This document shows positions 33,076 to 41,982 of a stretch of 64,000 bases of DNA, piece after piece. Every line of letters begins with the position of its first letter. Position 1 is the stretch's first letter. The position numbers and the translations under genes are program-made. Source of the DNA: Actinomadura sp. WMMA1423 (GTDB lineage Bacteria; Actinomycetota; Actinomycetes; Streptosporangiales; Streptosporangiaceae); contig NZ_CP041244.1 of assembly GCF_006547145.1 (NCBI RefSeq), forward strand, positions 9,114,001 to 9,178,000. Direction: 5' to 3'. Below the pieces are notes generated by a model. The model was not told the origin of the DNA. It was given only the letters and a program-made list of their open reading frames with translations, and ran no database searches.

Positions 33076-33219
33076 GCCCCCAGCATCGCGGGTGCGGGAC
33101 CGTATCACCACCCCCAGATTCCAGGGATACGCAGGTCAGCGCCCCCGACCTTACGTTCAGGACGGCCGCCGAGCCCGATCCGGACCCGGCGCGACCGGAC
33201 ACGAGAAGGAGAGACCGAC

Positions 33220-33909
33220 ATGGACGACCAACGTCTCGAGGGCCGCGACGACCTGTTCACCCACATCCACAAGGCACTGCGCAACGGGTTGTTCGCGGTC
33301 ACCGTCCAGGCCGGCGCCACCGACTGGACCGACGCGGCCGAGGTCGCCGCGCTGGGGGAGCGGTGGCGACGCCTGCTGGCGCTGCTGCGCAGCCACACCG
33401 AGCACGAGGACCAGCACATCCTGCGCCTGCTGGACCCGCACGAGCCCGGCTCCGCCGAGCCGACCGAGGAGCAGCACCGGGACCTCGACGACCTGCTGGA
33501 CGACCTCGCCGGACGGTTCGAGGCCGTGCTCGCGGCCCCGGAGGCGGCCGCAGGCCTCGCCCTCTACCGGGACCTGGCCCGCTTCACCGCCGCCTACCTC
33601 CCGCACCTGCACGAGGAGGAGACCCTGATCATGCCGCGCATCTGGGCGCACTGCGACGACGCCGAGATCGGCGCCGCCCGGGCCGCGTTCATGGCCGCCA
33701 CCCCGCCGGAGATCACCGCGACCACCATGGAACTCCTCCTGCCCGCCCTGGACCGCCCGACCCGCGAGGGCCTGGTCGCCGGAATGGCACGAACGGCCCC
33801 ACCCCAAGCGCTGGCGGCCGTACTGGCCATAGCAGACCGCGTACTCCCCACCCCAGCGGCAACCTCCCTACGCCACACCGCCACCACGGCGACCGGGGCA
33901 GCCCGCTAG
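33220..33909 (+). CDS. Hemerythrin HHE domain protein
   Basis: A 229-aa cytoplasmic protein with a hemerythrin-like four-helix bundle in the first 150 residues. Putative iron ligands: HIHKALRNGLF near 15, HTEHEDQHILRLL near 68, and PHLHEEETLIMPRIW near 130. Such proteins bind a di-iron centre and are linked to oxygen, NO or peroxide handling. The C-terminal 70 residues (ITATTMELLLPALDRPTREG) are a helical extension often seen in actinobacterial members. The ATG at 33220 follows GAGAAGGAGAG. Divergent from a LuxR/GAF regulator. Confidence 0.88.
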   Translation: MDDQRLEGRDDLFTHIHKALRNGLFAVTVQAGATDWTDAAEVAALGERWRRLLALLRSHTEHEDQHILRLLDPHEPGSAEPTEEQHRDLDDLLDDLAGRFEAVLAAPEAAAGLALYRDLARFTAAYLPHLHEEETLIMPRIWAHCDDAEIGAARAAFMAATPPEITATTMELLLPALDRPTREGLVAGMARTAPPQALAAVLAIADRVLPTPAATSLRHTATTATGAAR

Positions 33910-33941
33910 CAGGCGGCCCAAGCGCGGCCGCATCGTCGGAA

Positions 33942-33967
33942 CCCGGCCTTGCGGGGGCAGAGCCGGG
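33942..33967. terminator. Candidate bidirectional hairpin terminator
   Basis: CCCGGC pairs with GCCGGG, with an inner TGC/GCA stem and a GGGG loop, between the convergent hemerythrin (plus) and HAD (minus) genes. There is no U-tract, which is common for actinomycete terminators. Function inferred from position and symmetry. Confidence 0.45.
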
Positions 33968-34025
33968 GTCGACGGGGACGATCGGGCGGTTCGGGACCGA
34001 GCCCGAGCAGCCGACCACGGTCAGG

Positions 34026-34844
34026 TCACGGGAGGACGCGGGTGACGAGGTCGGCTACGGCGCCGTCGGCGCAAGGGGCCACGACCACGTCGGCGGCGGC
34101 TCGGACGGATTCGTGGCCGTCGCCTACGGCGGCGCCGAGCCCGGCGGCCTGGATCATGTCCAGGTCGTTCGGGTTGTCGCCTATCGCCGCGATGGTGCTC
34201 AGGGCAACGCCGTGGGACGCCGCCAGCTCGCGTAGCGCCGCGCCCTTGGACGCGCCTGCGGGCAGCACCTCCAAGTAGGTGATCTCGGACCTGACGAGGG
34301 TGACGCTCGACACGGCCGCCGAGACCGTCCCCTCGGCGGGGTCCATCAGCTCGGGGTGGTCGCAGATGAGCATGACCTTGACGATGTCGTCGGGGGGCAG
34401 TGCGTCCCAGGAGCCGATGCGGGCGAGCTCGATGCCGTCGCGGTGGGCGTACTCGCGCAGTGCCGGTGAGGAGTGGGTGACGTGGGCGCGGCCCCGGCTG
34501 AAGGCGACCGGACGGACTCCCGCCGGCAGTTCGGCGAACAGCATCGTGAGGCTCGTCCAGGCGGCGATGTCGAGGCTGCGCCGGTGCAGGACGGCGCCGG
34601 TGCTGAGGTCAACCACGCGCGCCCCGTTGTAGAGGATCGCCGGGGTCGTGAGGCCGAGCGCCCGGTAGTACGGCAGCGCCGAGTCCTCGCCGCGCCCGGT
34701 CGCGATGACGACGGTGCCGCCGGAGGCGGTGAAGCGGCGCACCGCGGTCGGATTCGGCTCGACGATCTTCAGGTCGCGCCCGACGAGGGTCCCGTCCAGA
34801 TCGGTGACGATCCACTCGGCGGTGCGCACCCCGGCGGCGCTCAT
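34026..34844 (-). CDS. Cof-type HAD family phosphatase
   Basis: A 272-aa HAD-superfamily hydrolase of the Cof/IIB subfamily. Motif I is VTDLDGTLVG (Asp15 nucleophile, Asp17), motif II VVIATGRG, motif III Lys in PAGASKGAALREL, motif IV AIGDNPNDLDMI. The large C2 cap lies between motifs II and III. Such enzymes remove phosphate from sugars or nucleotides. It lies 5 bp downstream of the UTRA GntR gene, so it may belong to the inositol or sugar regulon encoded next door. Substrate unknown. Confidence 0.9.
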   Translation of the reverse strand: MSAAGVRTAEWIVTDLDGTLVGRDLKIVEPNPTAVRRFTASGGTVVIATGRGEDSALPYYRALGLTTPAILYNGARVVDLSTGAVLHRRSLDIAAWTSLTMLFAELPAGVRPVAFSRGRAHVTHSSPALREYAHRDGIELARIGSWDALPPDDIVKVMLICDHPELMDPAEGTVSAAVSSVTLVRSEITYLEVLPAGASKGAALRELAASHGVALSTIAAIGDNPNDLDMIQAAGLGAAVGDGHESVRAAADVVVAPCADGAVADLVTRVLP

Positions 34845-34849
34845 GCCGG

Positions 34850-35602
34850 TCAGCGCTCGACGAGGGTGTGGGCGAAGGAGTAGCGGTCGGCGCGGTAGAC
34901 GTGGCGGCCGTACTCGACCGCGCCGCCCTTGTCGTCATAGGCGGTGCGGGTCATGGTGAGGAGCGGGACGCCGCGCCGTGCGTCCAGCAGCCGGGCCTCG
35001 GCCGCCGTCGCGCCGCGGGCGCCGATCGTCTGGTTCGCGATGCGCAGGTTGACGCCCCTGGCGCGGAGCAGCTCGTACAGGCCGTGCTCGGCGAGGTCGG
35101 CCTCGGTGATCCTGAACGGCTCGGGCGGCAGGTGGTTGGTGAGCAGGGCGAGCGGCTCGTCACCGGTGAACCGGACGCGGCGCATCCGGGTGACCCCGGT
35201 GCCGGGCGGGACGCCGAGCTCCTTGGCCACCTGGTCCCCGGCGGGGACGGTGCCCAGCTCCAGCACCTCGGTGCGCGGCTCGCGGCCGGCCGCCGCCAGG
35301 TCGTCGTGCAGGCTGGTCAGCTCGATCGGGCGGCGGATCTCCGACTGCACCACCTGCGTGCCGACGCCGCGCTTGCGTACCAGCAGCCCCCGGTCCACCA
35401 GGTGCTGGATCGCCTGCCGGACGGTGGGGCGCGACAGCCCGCACCTGTCGGCCAGCTCGACCTCGTTCTCCAGACGGGTGCCAGGGGACAGCTCACCCGC
35501 CCGTATCGCCGCCTCCAGCTGCTGTGCGAGCTGGTAGTACAGCGGCACGGGGATGCTGCGGTCCACGGTCACGCGCGGTCTGTACACCCGCCGCCTCCTC
35601 AC
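34850..35602 (-). CDS. GntR-family (HutC/UTRA) regulator, probable inositol regulator
   Basis: A 250-aa regulator. The N-terminal winged helix (about 15-80) has PLYYQLAQQLEAAIRAGELS and LSRPTVRQAIQHLVDRGLL. The C-terminal UTRA ligand domain (about 95-245) has PPGTGVTRMRRVRFTGDEPL and GVPLLTMTRTAYDDKGGAVE. It faces the inositol catabolic genes across a 149-bp AT-richer region with an inverted repeat, the common position of the iol repressor in actinomycetes. The ligand is probably an inositol-pathway intermediate (inference). Confidence 0.88.
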   Translation of the reverse strand: MRRRRVYRPRVTVDRSIPVPLYYQLAQQLEAAIRAGELSPGTRLENEVELADRCGLSRPTVRQAIQHLVDRGLLVRKRGVGTQVVQSEIRRPIELTSLHDDLAAAGREPRTEVLELGTVPAGDQVAKELGVPPGTGVTRMRRVRFTGDEPLALLTNHLPPEPFRITEADLAEHGLYELLRARGVNLRIANQTIGARGATAAEARLLDARRGVPLLTMTRTAYDDKGGAVEYGRHVYRADRYSFAHTLVER

Positions 35603-35650
35603 GTCAGGGACGATCGTACCCGCCGCCGGGCGCTAGCTCATTACCTCATA

Positions 35651-35696
35651 ATGTCATAACAAACTGTTGACATACCTTCCTGGTCTTCAGCAGACT
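35651..35696 (+). promoter_or_regulatory. iol promoter with inverted repeat
   Basis: ATGTCA (35651-35656) and TGACAT (35668-35673) form an inverted repeat with an 11-bp spacer. TTGACA (35667-35672) and CAGACT (35691-35696), 18 bp apart, make a plausible -35/-10 for the iol genes. The overlap of repeat and -35 fits repression by the divergent GntR protein. Confidence 0.5.
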
Positions 35697-35751
35697 CGGC
35701 GAGGCCATGCCGAGTCCGGAGCCGGGTGCGTCCCAGGGAGACGGTGAGCCG

Positions 35752-36633
35752 ATGATCAACGACCGCGTAGCGGGAGCCCCGATCTCGTGGGGGGTGTGCG
35801 AGGTCCCGGGCTGGGGCCACCAGATGGATCCAGGACGGGTGCTGGCGGAGATGCGCGCACTCGGGCTGGCCGCCACGGAGTTCGGACCGGACGGCTTCCT
35901 GCCCGCCGAAGCCGGGGAGCGCGCCGCCCTGCTCGCCGGATACGGTCTCCGTCCGGTGGGCGGCTTCGCGCCGGTCGTACTGCACGACCCGGATCGCGAC
36001 CCGCTGCCCGAGGTCCGCCGGATCCTGTCCGGCTTCGAAATGGAACGCTCCAAGCCGGAACCGGCGCTGGTGCTGGCCGCCGTCCACGGGCTGCGCGGCT
36101 ACGACGAGCGCCCCTCCCTGGACACCGTCGGGTGGACGGCGCTCCTGACCAATCTCGAGCGGATCGCCGCGCTCGCCGGGGAGAGCGGGGTCCGGGCCGT
36201 GCTCCACCCGCACGTCGGGACGATGGTGGAACGCTCCAGCGAAGTGCGGCGCGTTCTCGCCGGGTCCGGCGTGCCGCTGTGCCTGGACACCGGCCACCTG
36301 CTGGTCGGCGGAACCGACCCGGTCGAGCTGGCGGCGAGCGCGGCCGGACGGATCGCGCACGTCCACCTCAAGGACGTCGACGCGGACCTCGCCGAGAGCG
36401 TGCGGGACGGCCGGACCCCCTACACCGACGCCGTACGGGCCGGGCTCTACCGCCCGCTCGGTGCGGGCGACATCGACATAGCGGACATCGTCGGCTCCCT
36501 CGAAGCCGCCGGTTACGACGGCTGGTACGTCCTGGAGCAGGACACGGTCCTCGACCGCGAACCCGCGCCGGGCGAGGGCCCGCTGGCCGACGTCCGAGCC
36601 TGTGTCGAGTACCTCGCCGGGATCGGCTCATGA
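35752..36633 (+). CDS. Inositol-cluster TIM-barrel isomerase/dehydratase (IolE/IolH-like)
   Basis: A 293-aa xylose-isomerase-like TIM-barrel protein (APISWGVCEVPGWG at the N-terminus, LHPHVGTMVE, CLDTGHLLVGG, AHVHLKDVD), carrying the Glu/His/Asp metal-site pattern of sugar phosphate isomerases and 2-keto-myo-inositol dehydratase (IolE). In actinomycete inositol clusters a protein with this N-terminus stands next to iolC and is usually given the IolE or IolH role. I prefer the IolE step, 2-keto-myo-inositol to diketo-inositol, but cannot exclude another isomerase. ATG at 35752 preferred over 35707. Its stop overlaps the iolC start. Confidence 0.8.
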   Translation: MINDRVAGAPISWGVCEVPGWGHQMDPGRVLAEMRALGLAATEFGPDGFLPAEAGERAALLAGYGLRPVGGFAPVVLHDPDRDPLPEVRRILSGFEMERSKPEPALVLAAVHGLRGYDERPSLDTVGWTALLTNLERIAALAGESGVRAVLHPHVGTMVERSSEVRRVLAGSGVPLCLDTGHLLVGGTDPVELAASAAGRIAHVHLKDVDADLAESVRDGRTPYTDAVRAGLYRPLGAGDIDIADIVGSLEAAGYDGWYVLEQDTVLDREPAPGEGPLADVRACVEYLAGIGS

Positions 36634-37589
36634 GCGGCGCCGCGTCCTTCGACGTCATCACCATGGGCCGCGTCGGCGTCGACCTCTACCCGCTGACCTC
36701 CGGCGTCGGGCTGGACGAGGTCGAGACGTTCGCGAGGTTCCTCGGCGGCAGCGCCACCAACGTGGCGGTCGCCGCCGCCCGGCACGGCCGCCGCTCCGCC
36801 GTCATCACCCGGACCGGCGCCGACCCGTTCGGCCGCTTCGTCCGGCGGGCGCTCGCCGAGTACGGCGTCGACGACCGCTACGTCGCCGACGTCCCCGGCC
36901 TGCCTACCCCGGTGACCTTCTGCGAGCTGTTCCCGCCCGACGACTTCCCGCTGTACTTCTACCGCTTCCCGAAGGCCCCCGACCTGGAGATCCGCGCGGA
37001 CGAGCTGGACCGGCCCGCGATCGAGGCCGCCGGGGTGCTGTGGGTCACGATGACCGGCCTGTGCGCCGAACCGTCCAGGACGGCGACCCTGGCCGCCCTC
37101 GGCACCCGCCGCCGGAGCGCTCTCACCGTCCTCGACCTCGACCACCGGCCCGTGTTCTGGGAGTCGCGGGACGAGGCGCGGCGTTGGGCGGGCGAGGCCC
37201 TCGAACACGCCACCGTCGCCGTCGGGAACACCGCCGAGTGCGAGGTGGCGGTGGGGGAGAGCGACCCCCTGGCCGCCGCCCGCGCGCTGCTCGACCGGGG
37301 CGTCCGGCTCGCCGTCGTCAAGCGCGGACCGGACGGCGTCCTCGCCGTCGACGCCGAGGGCCGGACCGCCGAGTCGCCGCCGGTGCCGGTCGAGGTCGTC
37401 AACGGCCTCGGCGCGGGCGACGCGTTCGGCGGCGCGCTCTGCCACGGGCTGCTTTGCGGCTGGGACCTGCCGCGCGTCCTCGGCTTCGCCAACGCGGCGG
37501 GCGCGATCGTCGCGTCCCGGCTGGCGTGCTCGGCGGCGATGCCCACGACGGACGAGGTGCTATCGCGGACCGAGGAGGTGGCCGCATGA
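36630..37589 (+). CDS. iolC: 5-dehydro-2-deoxygluconokinase
   Basis: A 319-aa PfkB-family sugar kinase: N-terminal GG motif FLGGSATNVAVAAARHG and C-terminal signature VVNGLGAGDAFGGALCHG with the catalytic Asp in GAGDAF. The N-terminus FDVITMGRVGVDLYP matches IolC, which phosphorylates 2-deoxy-5-keto-gluconate in myo-inositol catabolism. It overlaps its neighbours on both sides (ATGA) and lies between the TIM-barrel isomerase and the aldolase-like gene, which supports the pathway assignment. Confidence 0.92.
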   Translation: MSGAASFDVITMGRVGVDLYPLTSGVGLDEVETFARFLGGSATNVAVAAARHGRRSAVITRTGADPFGRFVRRALAEYGVDDRYVADVPGLPTPVTFCELFPPDDFPLYFYRFPKAPDLEIRADELDRPAIEAAGVLWVTMTGLCAEPSRTATLAALGTRRRSALTVLDLDHRPVFWESRDEARRWAGEALEHATVAVGNTAECEVAVGESDPLAAARALLDRGVRLAVVKRGPDGVLAVDAEGRTAESPPVPVEVVNGLGAGDAFGGALCHGLLCGWDLPRVLGFANAAGAIVASRLACSAAMPTTDEVLSRTEEVAA

Positions 37590-38494
37590 CGCCGGAGATG
37601 CCGGCGCCCTCCGCCGATGCGAGGGCGGAGCGGATCGCGGGGCTGGCCGAGGCGCGGGCGGTGCGTCCGGAGTCGATCGCCGAGGCGGCGGGGCGCCGTG
37701 CCCGGCGCGGGTCGCTGCTGGGCGGGACCGGGCGGTTGATGCTCCTGGCGGCCGATCACCCGGCGCGGGGGGCCCTGGCCGCCGGGGGCGATCCGCTGGC
37801 GATGGCCGACCGGGGAGAGCTGCTGGACCGGTTGTGCACCGCGTTGGAGCGGCCGGGCGTGGACGGCGTGATGGGCACGGCCGATGTGATCGAGGATCTG
37901 CTGCTGCTGGGCGTACTGGACGGCAAGGTCGTGATCGGGTCGATGAACCGGGGCGGGCTGGCCGGGTCCTCGTTCGAGATCGACGACCGCTTCACCGCCT
38001 ACGGCGCCGGCGCGATCGCGGCCTCGGGTCTGGACGGCGGCAAGATGCTGCTGCGGGTGGACGAGGCGGACCCGGCCACCGCGCGCGCTCTTGAGGGGTG
38101 CGCCCGCGCGGTGTCGGAGCTGGCCGAGCACGGGCTGATGGCGATGGTGGAGCCGTTCATCTCCCACCGGGTGGACGGGCGGGTCCGCAACGACCTGTCG
38201 CCGGAGGCCATGACGCGGGCGATCGCCATCGCCTCCGGACTGGGCACGACGTCGGCACGTACCTGGCTGAAGGTGCCGGTGGTGCAGGACATGGAGCGCG
38301 TCATGGCCGCCTCCACGCTGCCCGCGCTGCTGCTGGGCGGGGAAGTGGCGGCCGATCCCGCGGCCGCGCGGGAGGGCTGGCGCCGCGCGCTGCGTCTCCC
38401 CACGGTCCGGGGCCTGGTGATCGGCCGTTCCCTGCTGTACCCGGCGGACGGCGACGTCGCCGCGGCCGTGGACGCCGCAGTGGAACTCCTGTGA
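37586..38494 (+). CDS. Cgl0158-type (beta/alpha)8-barrel aldolase, IolJ-like
   Basis: A 302-aa barrel protein with features of the DeoC/LacD-like aldolases: LMLLAADHPARGAL near residue 50, VDGVMGTADVIEDLLLLG near 90, KMLLRVDEADPATARALEG near 150, and a candidate Schiff-base Lys in ARTWLKVPVVQDME near 230. Homologues sit between iolC and iolD in actinobacterial inositol clusters and are thought to split 6-phospho-5-keto-2-deoxygluconate to malonate semialdehyde and dihydroxyacetone phosphate. This is the position where IolJ is needed, and no other IolJ candidate is here. Confidence 0.8.
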   Translation: MTPEMPAPSADARAERIAGLAEARAVRPESIAEAAGRRARRGSLLGGTGRLMLLAADHPARGALAAGGDPLAMADRGELLDRLCTALERPGVDGVMGTADVIEDLLLLGVLDGKVVIGSMNRGGLAGSSFEIDDRFTAYGAGAIAASGLDGGKMLLRVDEADPATARALEGCARAVSELAEHGLMAMVEPFISHRVDGRVRNDLSPEAMTRAIAIASGLGTTSARTWLKVPVVQDMERVMAASTLPALLLGGEVAADPAAAREGWRRALRLPTVRGLVIGRSLLYPADGDVAAAVDAAVELL

Positions 38495-38639
38495 ACGACG
38501 AACCGAGGGCAGTGCCGGGTTGCGGCCGGCGTCACCCGCATGTGCCGGCCGGGCCGGCGCGTATCCGGAAGAGCCGGGATGTGCGGCCGGTGGAGCCGCG
38601 GCCGCCGTCGCCCCTGGCATACGGCATGGAGGGACGGTC

Positions 38640-40490
38640 ATGAGGTTGACGGTGGCGCAGGCTCTGGTGCGTTTCCTGGCTGCGCAGTACAGCGTGCGGG
38701 ATGGGGAGCGGCGGCGGTTCTTCGCCGGGTGTTTCGGGATTTTCGGGCACGGCAATGTGGCGGGGGTCGGTCAGGCGCTGCTGGAGCACGGTGATGAGTT
38801 GCCGTACTACATGGCGCGCAACGAGCAGGCGATGGTGCATTCGGCGGCCGGTTATGCGCGGATGAGTGATCGGTTGTCGACGTTGGCGTGCACGACCTCG
38901 ATCGGGCCGGGCGCGACGAACTTGGTGACGGGTGCGGCGCTGGCCACCATCAACCGGTTGCCGGTGCTGCTGCTGCCCGGGGATGTGTTCGCCACGCGTC
39001 CGGCCAATCCGGTGCTGCAGGAGTTGGAGGACGGTCGCTCCTACGACGTGTCGGTGAATGATTGTTTGCGGCCGGTGTCGAGGTACTGGGATCGGATCAA
39101 TCGTCCTGAGCAGTTGCCGGGGGCGTTGCTGGCGGCGATGCGGGTGCTGACCGATCCGGCCGAGACCGGTGCGGTGACGTTGGCGCTGCCGCAGGACGTG
39201 CAGGCCGAGGCGTTCGAGTGGCCGCAGGAGTTGTTCGCCGAGCGGGTGTGGCGGGTCGCGCGTGCGGTGCCCGAGCCCGCCGCGCTGGAGGAGGCGGCGG
39301 CGATCGTGGGGGCGGCGGAGCGTCCGTTGATCGTGGCGGGGGGTGGGGTGATCTACTCCGGTGCGAGCGAGGTGCTGGGGGTGCTGGCCGAGCGGACCGG
39401 TGTGCCGGTGGCCGAGACGCAGGCGGGCAAGGGCGCGCTGGCGTGGGATCACCCGTGCTCGGTGGGCGCGGTCGGGGCGACGGGGACGACGGCGGCCAAC
39501 GCGTTGGCGCGCGAGGCCGATGTGGTGGTGGGGATCGGGACGCGTTACAGCGATTTCACCACCGCTTCCCACAGCCTGTTCGCCGACCCGGACGTCAGGT
39601 TCGTCAACATCAACGTCGCCAGATCTGATGCGGTCAAGCTCGGGGGAGTGTCGGTGGTGGCCGACGCCCGCGAAGCCCTCCGCGCACTGGACACCGCGCT
39701 GGAGGGCTACACCGTGCCGGAGTCGTATCGCGACGAGGTGCGCGAGCGGACGCGGCGGTGGAGCGGTGTCGTCGATGCCGCGTTCGGCGGGCGCCGGGGA
39801 ACGCCACTGGCGCAGACGGAGGTCATCGGCATCGTCAACGCCGAGTCCGGGCCGCGGGACGTGGTGGTGTGCGCGGCGGGGTCGATGCCCGGTGACCTGC
39901 ACAAGCTGTGGCGGGCCCGCGACCCCAAGGGCTACCACGTCGAGTACGGCTACTCCTGCATGGGCTATGAGATCGCCGGGGGCCTGGGGGTGAAGATGGC
40001 CGCGCCCGACCGCGAGGTGTTCGTCATGGTCGGCGACGGCTCGTACCTGATGATGGCCCAGGAACTCACCACCGCCGCCGCCGAAGGCATCAAGCTCGTC
40101 GTCGTCCTGGTCCAGAACCACGGCTACGCCTCCATCGGCAACCTGTCCGAATCGGTCGGCGCCCAACGGTTCGGCACCCGCCACCGCCTCCGCACCCCCA
40201 CCGGCCTGGACGGCGACCCCATCCCGGTCGACCTGGCCGCCAACGCCGCCAGCCTCGGCGCCGACGTCATCCGGGCCGACGACGCCGACGGCTTCAGGAA
40301 GGCGCTCCGCCAGGCGATCGCCTCACCCCGGACGACGGTCGTCCACGTGGAGACCGACCCCTTGGCTCCGGCGCCGGACAGCGAGGCCTGGTGGGACGTC
40401 CCGGTCGCAGAGGTCTCGGCGCTGGAGCAGACCCGGCAGGCCCGCGCCCGCTACGAAGACGACAAGAAGGCCCAGCGCCGTTACCTGTGA
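38640..40490 (+). CDS. iolD: 3D-(3,5/4)-trihydroxycyclohexane-1,2-dione hydrolase
   Basis: A 616-aa thiamine-diphosphate enzyme that opens the inositol-derived ring. N-terminal catalytic-Glu region RNEQAMVHSAAGYAR near residue 62; central FAD/ADP-like domain; C-terminal ThDP/Mg motif from VMVGDGSYLMMAQEL to VLVQNHGYASIGNL (GDG...N). FAGCFGIFGHGNVAGVGQAL near the N-terminus is typical of IolD. The first 960 bp use many G- or T-ending codons while the last third is C-ending. The ATG lies 145 bp after the aldolase gene. Confidence 0.95.
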   Translation: MRLTVAQALVRFLAAQYSVRDGERRRFFAGCFGIFGHGNVAGVGQALLEHGDELPYYMARNEQAMVHSAAGYARMSDRLSTLACTTSIGPGATNLVTGAALATINRLPVLLLPGDVFATRPANPVLQELEDGRSYDVSVNDCLRPVSRYWDRINRPEQLPGALLAAMRVLTDPAETGAVTLALPQDVQAEAFEWPQELFAERVWRVARAVPEPAALEEAAAIVGAAERPLIVAGGGVIYSGASEVLGVLAERTGVPVAETQAGKGALAWDHPCSVGAVGATGTTAANALAREADVVVGIGTRYSDFTTASHSLFADPDVRFVNINVARSDAVKLGGVSVVADAREALRALDTALEGYTVPESYRDEVRERTRRWSGVVDAAFGGRRGTPLAQTEVIGIVNAESGPRDVVVCAAGSMPGDLHKLWRARDPKGYHVEYGYSCMGYEIAGGLGVKMAAPDREVFVMVGDGSYLMMAQELTTAAAEGIKLVVVLVQNHGYASIGNLSESVGAQRFGTRHRLRTPTGLDGDPIPVDLAANAASLGADVIRADDADGFRKALRQAIASPRTTVVHVETDPLAPAPDSEAWWDVPVAEVSALEQTRQARARYEDDKKAQRRYL

Positions 40491-40500
40491 AAGGAAACCG

Positions 40501-41982
40501 ATGCGTTCTATCCAGCACTGGATCGGGGGTGTCCCGGTGGGCGGGAGCACCACGGCGGCCGTGCACGACCCGGCGACGGGTCGGCAGGCCGGCGAGGTCG
40601 TCCTCGGGCGCCGCGCCGAGGTGGACGCGGCGGTGGGAGCCGCGGCGCGAGCGTTCGAGACGTGGTCGGAGGTGTCGCTCAGCCGACGCGCGCGGATCAT
40701 GTTCGCGCTGCGCGACCTGCTGGAGCGGCACGAGGACGAGCTGGCCCGCCTGGTCACCGCCGAGCACGGCAAGGTCCTGGACGACGCGCGCGGAGAGGTC
40801 GTCCGGGGGCGCGAGGTCGTCGAGTTCGCGTGCGGGATCGCGCAGGTGCTCAAGGGCGAGTTCTCCGACCAGGTGTCGTCCGGGGTGGACGCGTTCTCGT
40901 TCCGGCAGCCGCTCGGGGTGTGCGCGGGAGTCGTCCCGTTCAACTTCCCGGTCATGGTCCCGCTGTGGATGCACCCGATCGCCATCGCGTGCGGCAACAC
41001 GTTCGTGCTGAAGCCGAGCGAGCGCGTGCCCTCCGCGTCCAACCTGGTCGCCGAGCTCTACGCGCAGGCGGGCCTGCCGGACGGGGTGTTCAACGTGCTG
41101 CACGGCGACCACGTCACCGCCGACGCGTTGATCACGCACCCCGGCGTGGCGGCGGTGTCGTTCGTCGGATCCACGCCCGTGGCGCGGCACGTGCACGAGG
41201 CGGCGGGCGCCGCCGGGAAGCGGGTGCAGGCTCTCGGCGGCGCGAAGAACCACGCGGTCGTCCTGCCCGACGCCGACCTCGACCTGGCCGCGGAGCAGAT
41301 CACCGCCGCGGCGTACGGATCGGCGGGCCAGCGCTGCATGGCGGTCTCCGTGGCGGTCGCGGTCGGCGCCGCCGGGGATCCGCTGGTCGAGCGGCTCGCC
41401 GAGCGGGCCCGCGCGATCAGGGTCGGGCCGGGCGGCGACCCGGCGAGCGAGATGGGGCCGCTGATCAGCGAGGCGGCGCGGGAGCGCGTCACCGGGCATG
41501 TCGAGGAGGCGGAGCGGGCCGGGGCGAAGCTCGTCGTGGACGGGCGCGGCCTGGACGGCCCCGGGTTCTTCGTCGGCCCGTGCCTGCTCGACGGCGCCGC
41601 CACCGACATGGCCGCCTACCAGGAGGAGATCTTCGGACCGGTGCTGCTGGTGCTGCGCGCCGAGACGCTCGACGAGGCGATCGCGCTGATCAACGCCAAC
41701 CCCTACGGCAACGGCACGGCGGTCTTCACCTCCTCCGGGGAGGCGGCGCGGCGGTTCCAGCGCGCCGTGCACGTCGGGATGATCGGAGTGAACGTCCCCA
41801 TCCCGGTACCGATGGCGTTCTACTCCTTCGGCGGCTGGAAGGCGTCCCTGTTCGGGGACACCCACGTCCACGGGGCCGAAGGGGTGCGGTTCTACACGCG
41901 CGCCAAGGCCGTCACCTCCCGCTGGCCCGCCCCCGCCGCGACCGACGAGGCGTCCTCAATGGCCTTCCCCACCGCGCGGTGA
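40501..41982 (+). CDS. mmsA: Methylmalonate-semialdehyde/malonate-semialdehyde dehydrogenase (CoA-acylating)
   Basis: A 493-aa aldehyde dehydrogenase of the MmsA/IolA type, turning malonate semialdehyde into acetyl-CoA and CO2 as the last inositol step. Landmarks: VCAGVVPFNFPVMVPLWMHP, the glycine motif SFVGSTPVARHV, LGGAKNHAVVLPDAD and the nucleophile Cys in GSAGQRCMAVS. Arg/Asn substitution around GAKNH is characteristic of CoA-dependent family members. It starts 10 bp after iolD. Its final 27 bp overlap the 3' end of the convergent amidase gene. Confidence 0.94.
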   Translation: MRSIQHWIGGVPVGGSTTAAVHDPATGRQAGEVVLGRRAEVDAAVGAAARAFETWSEVSLSRRARIMFALRDLLERHEDELARLVTAEHGKVLDDARGEVVRGREVVEFACGIAQVLKGEFSDQVSSGVDAFSFRQPLGVCAGVVPFNFPVMVPLWMHPIAIACGNTFVLKPSERVPSASNLVAELYAQAGLPDGVFNVLHGDHVTADALITHPGVAAVSFVGSTPVARHVHEAAGAAGKRVQALGGAKNHAVVLPDADLDLAAEQITAAAYGSAGQRCMAVSVAVAVGAAGDPLVERLAERARAIRVGPGGDPASEMGPLISEAARERVTGHVEEAERAGAKLVVDGRGLDGPGFFVGPCLLDGAATDMAAYQEEIFGPVLLVLRAETLDEAIALINANPYGNGTAVFTSSGEAARRFQRAVHVGMIGVNVPIPVPMAFYSFGGWKASLFGDTHVHGAEGVRFYTRAKAVTSRWPAPAATDEASSMAFPTAR

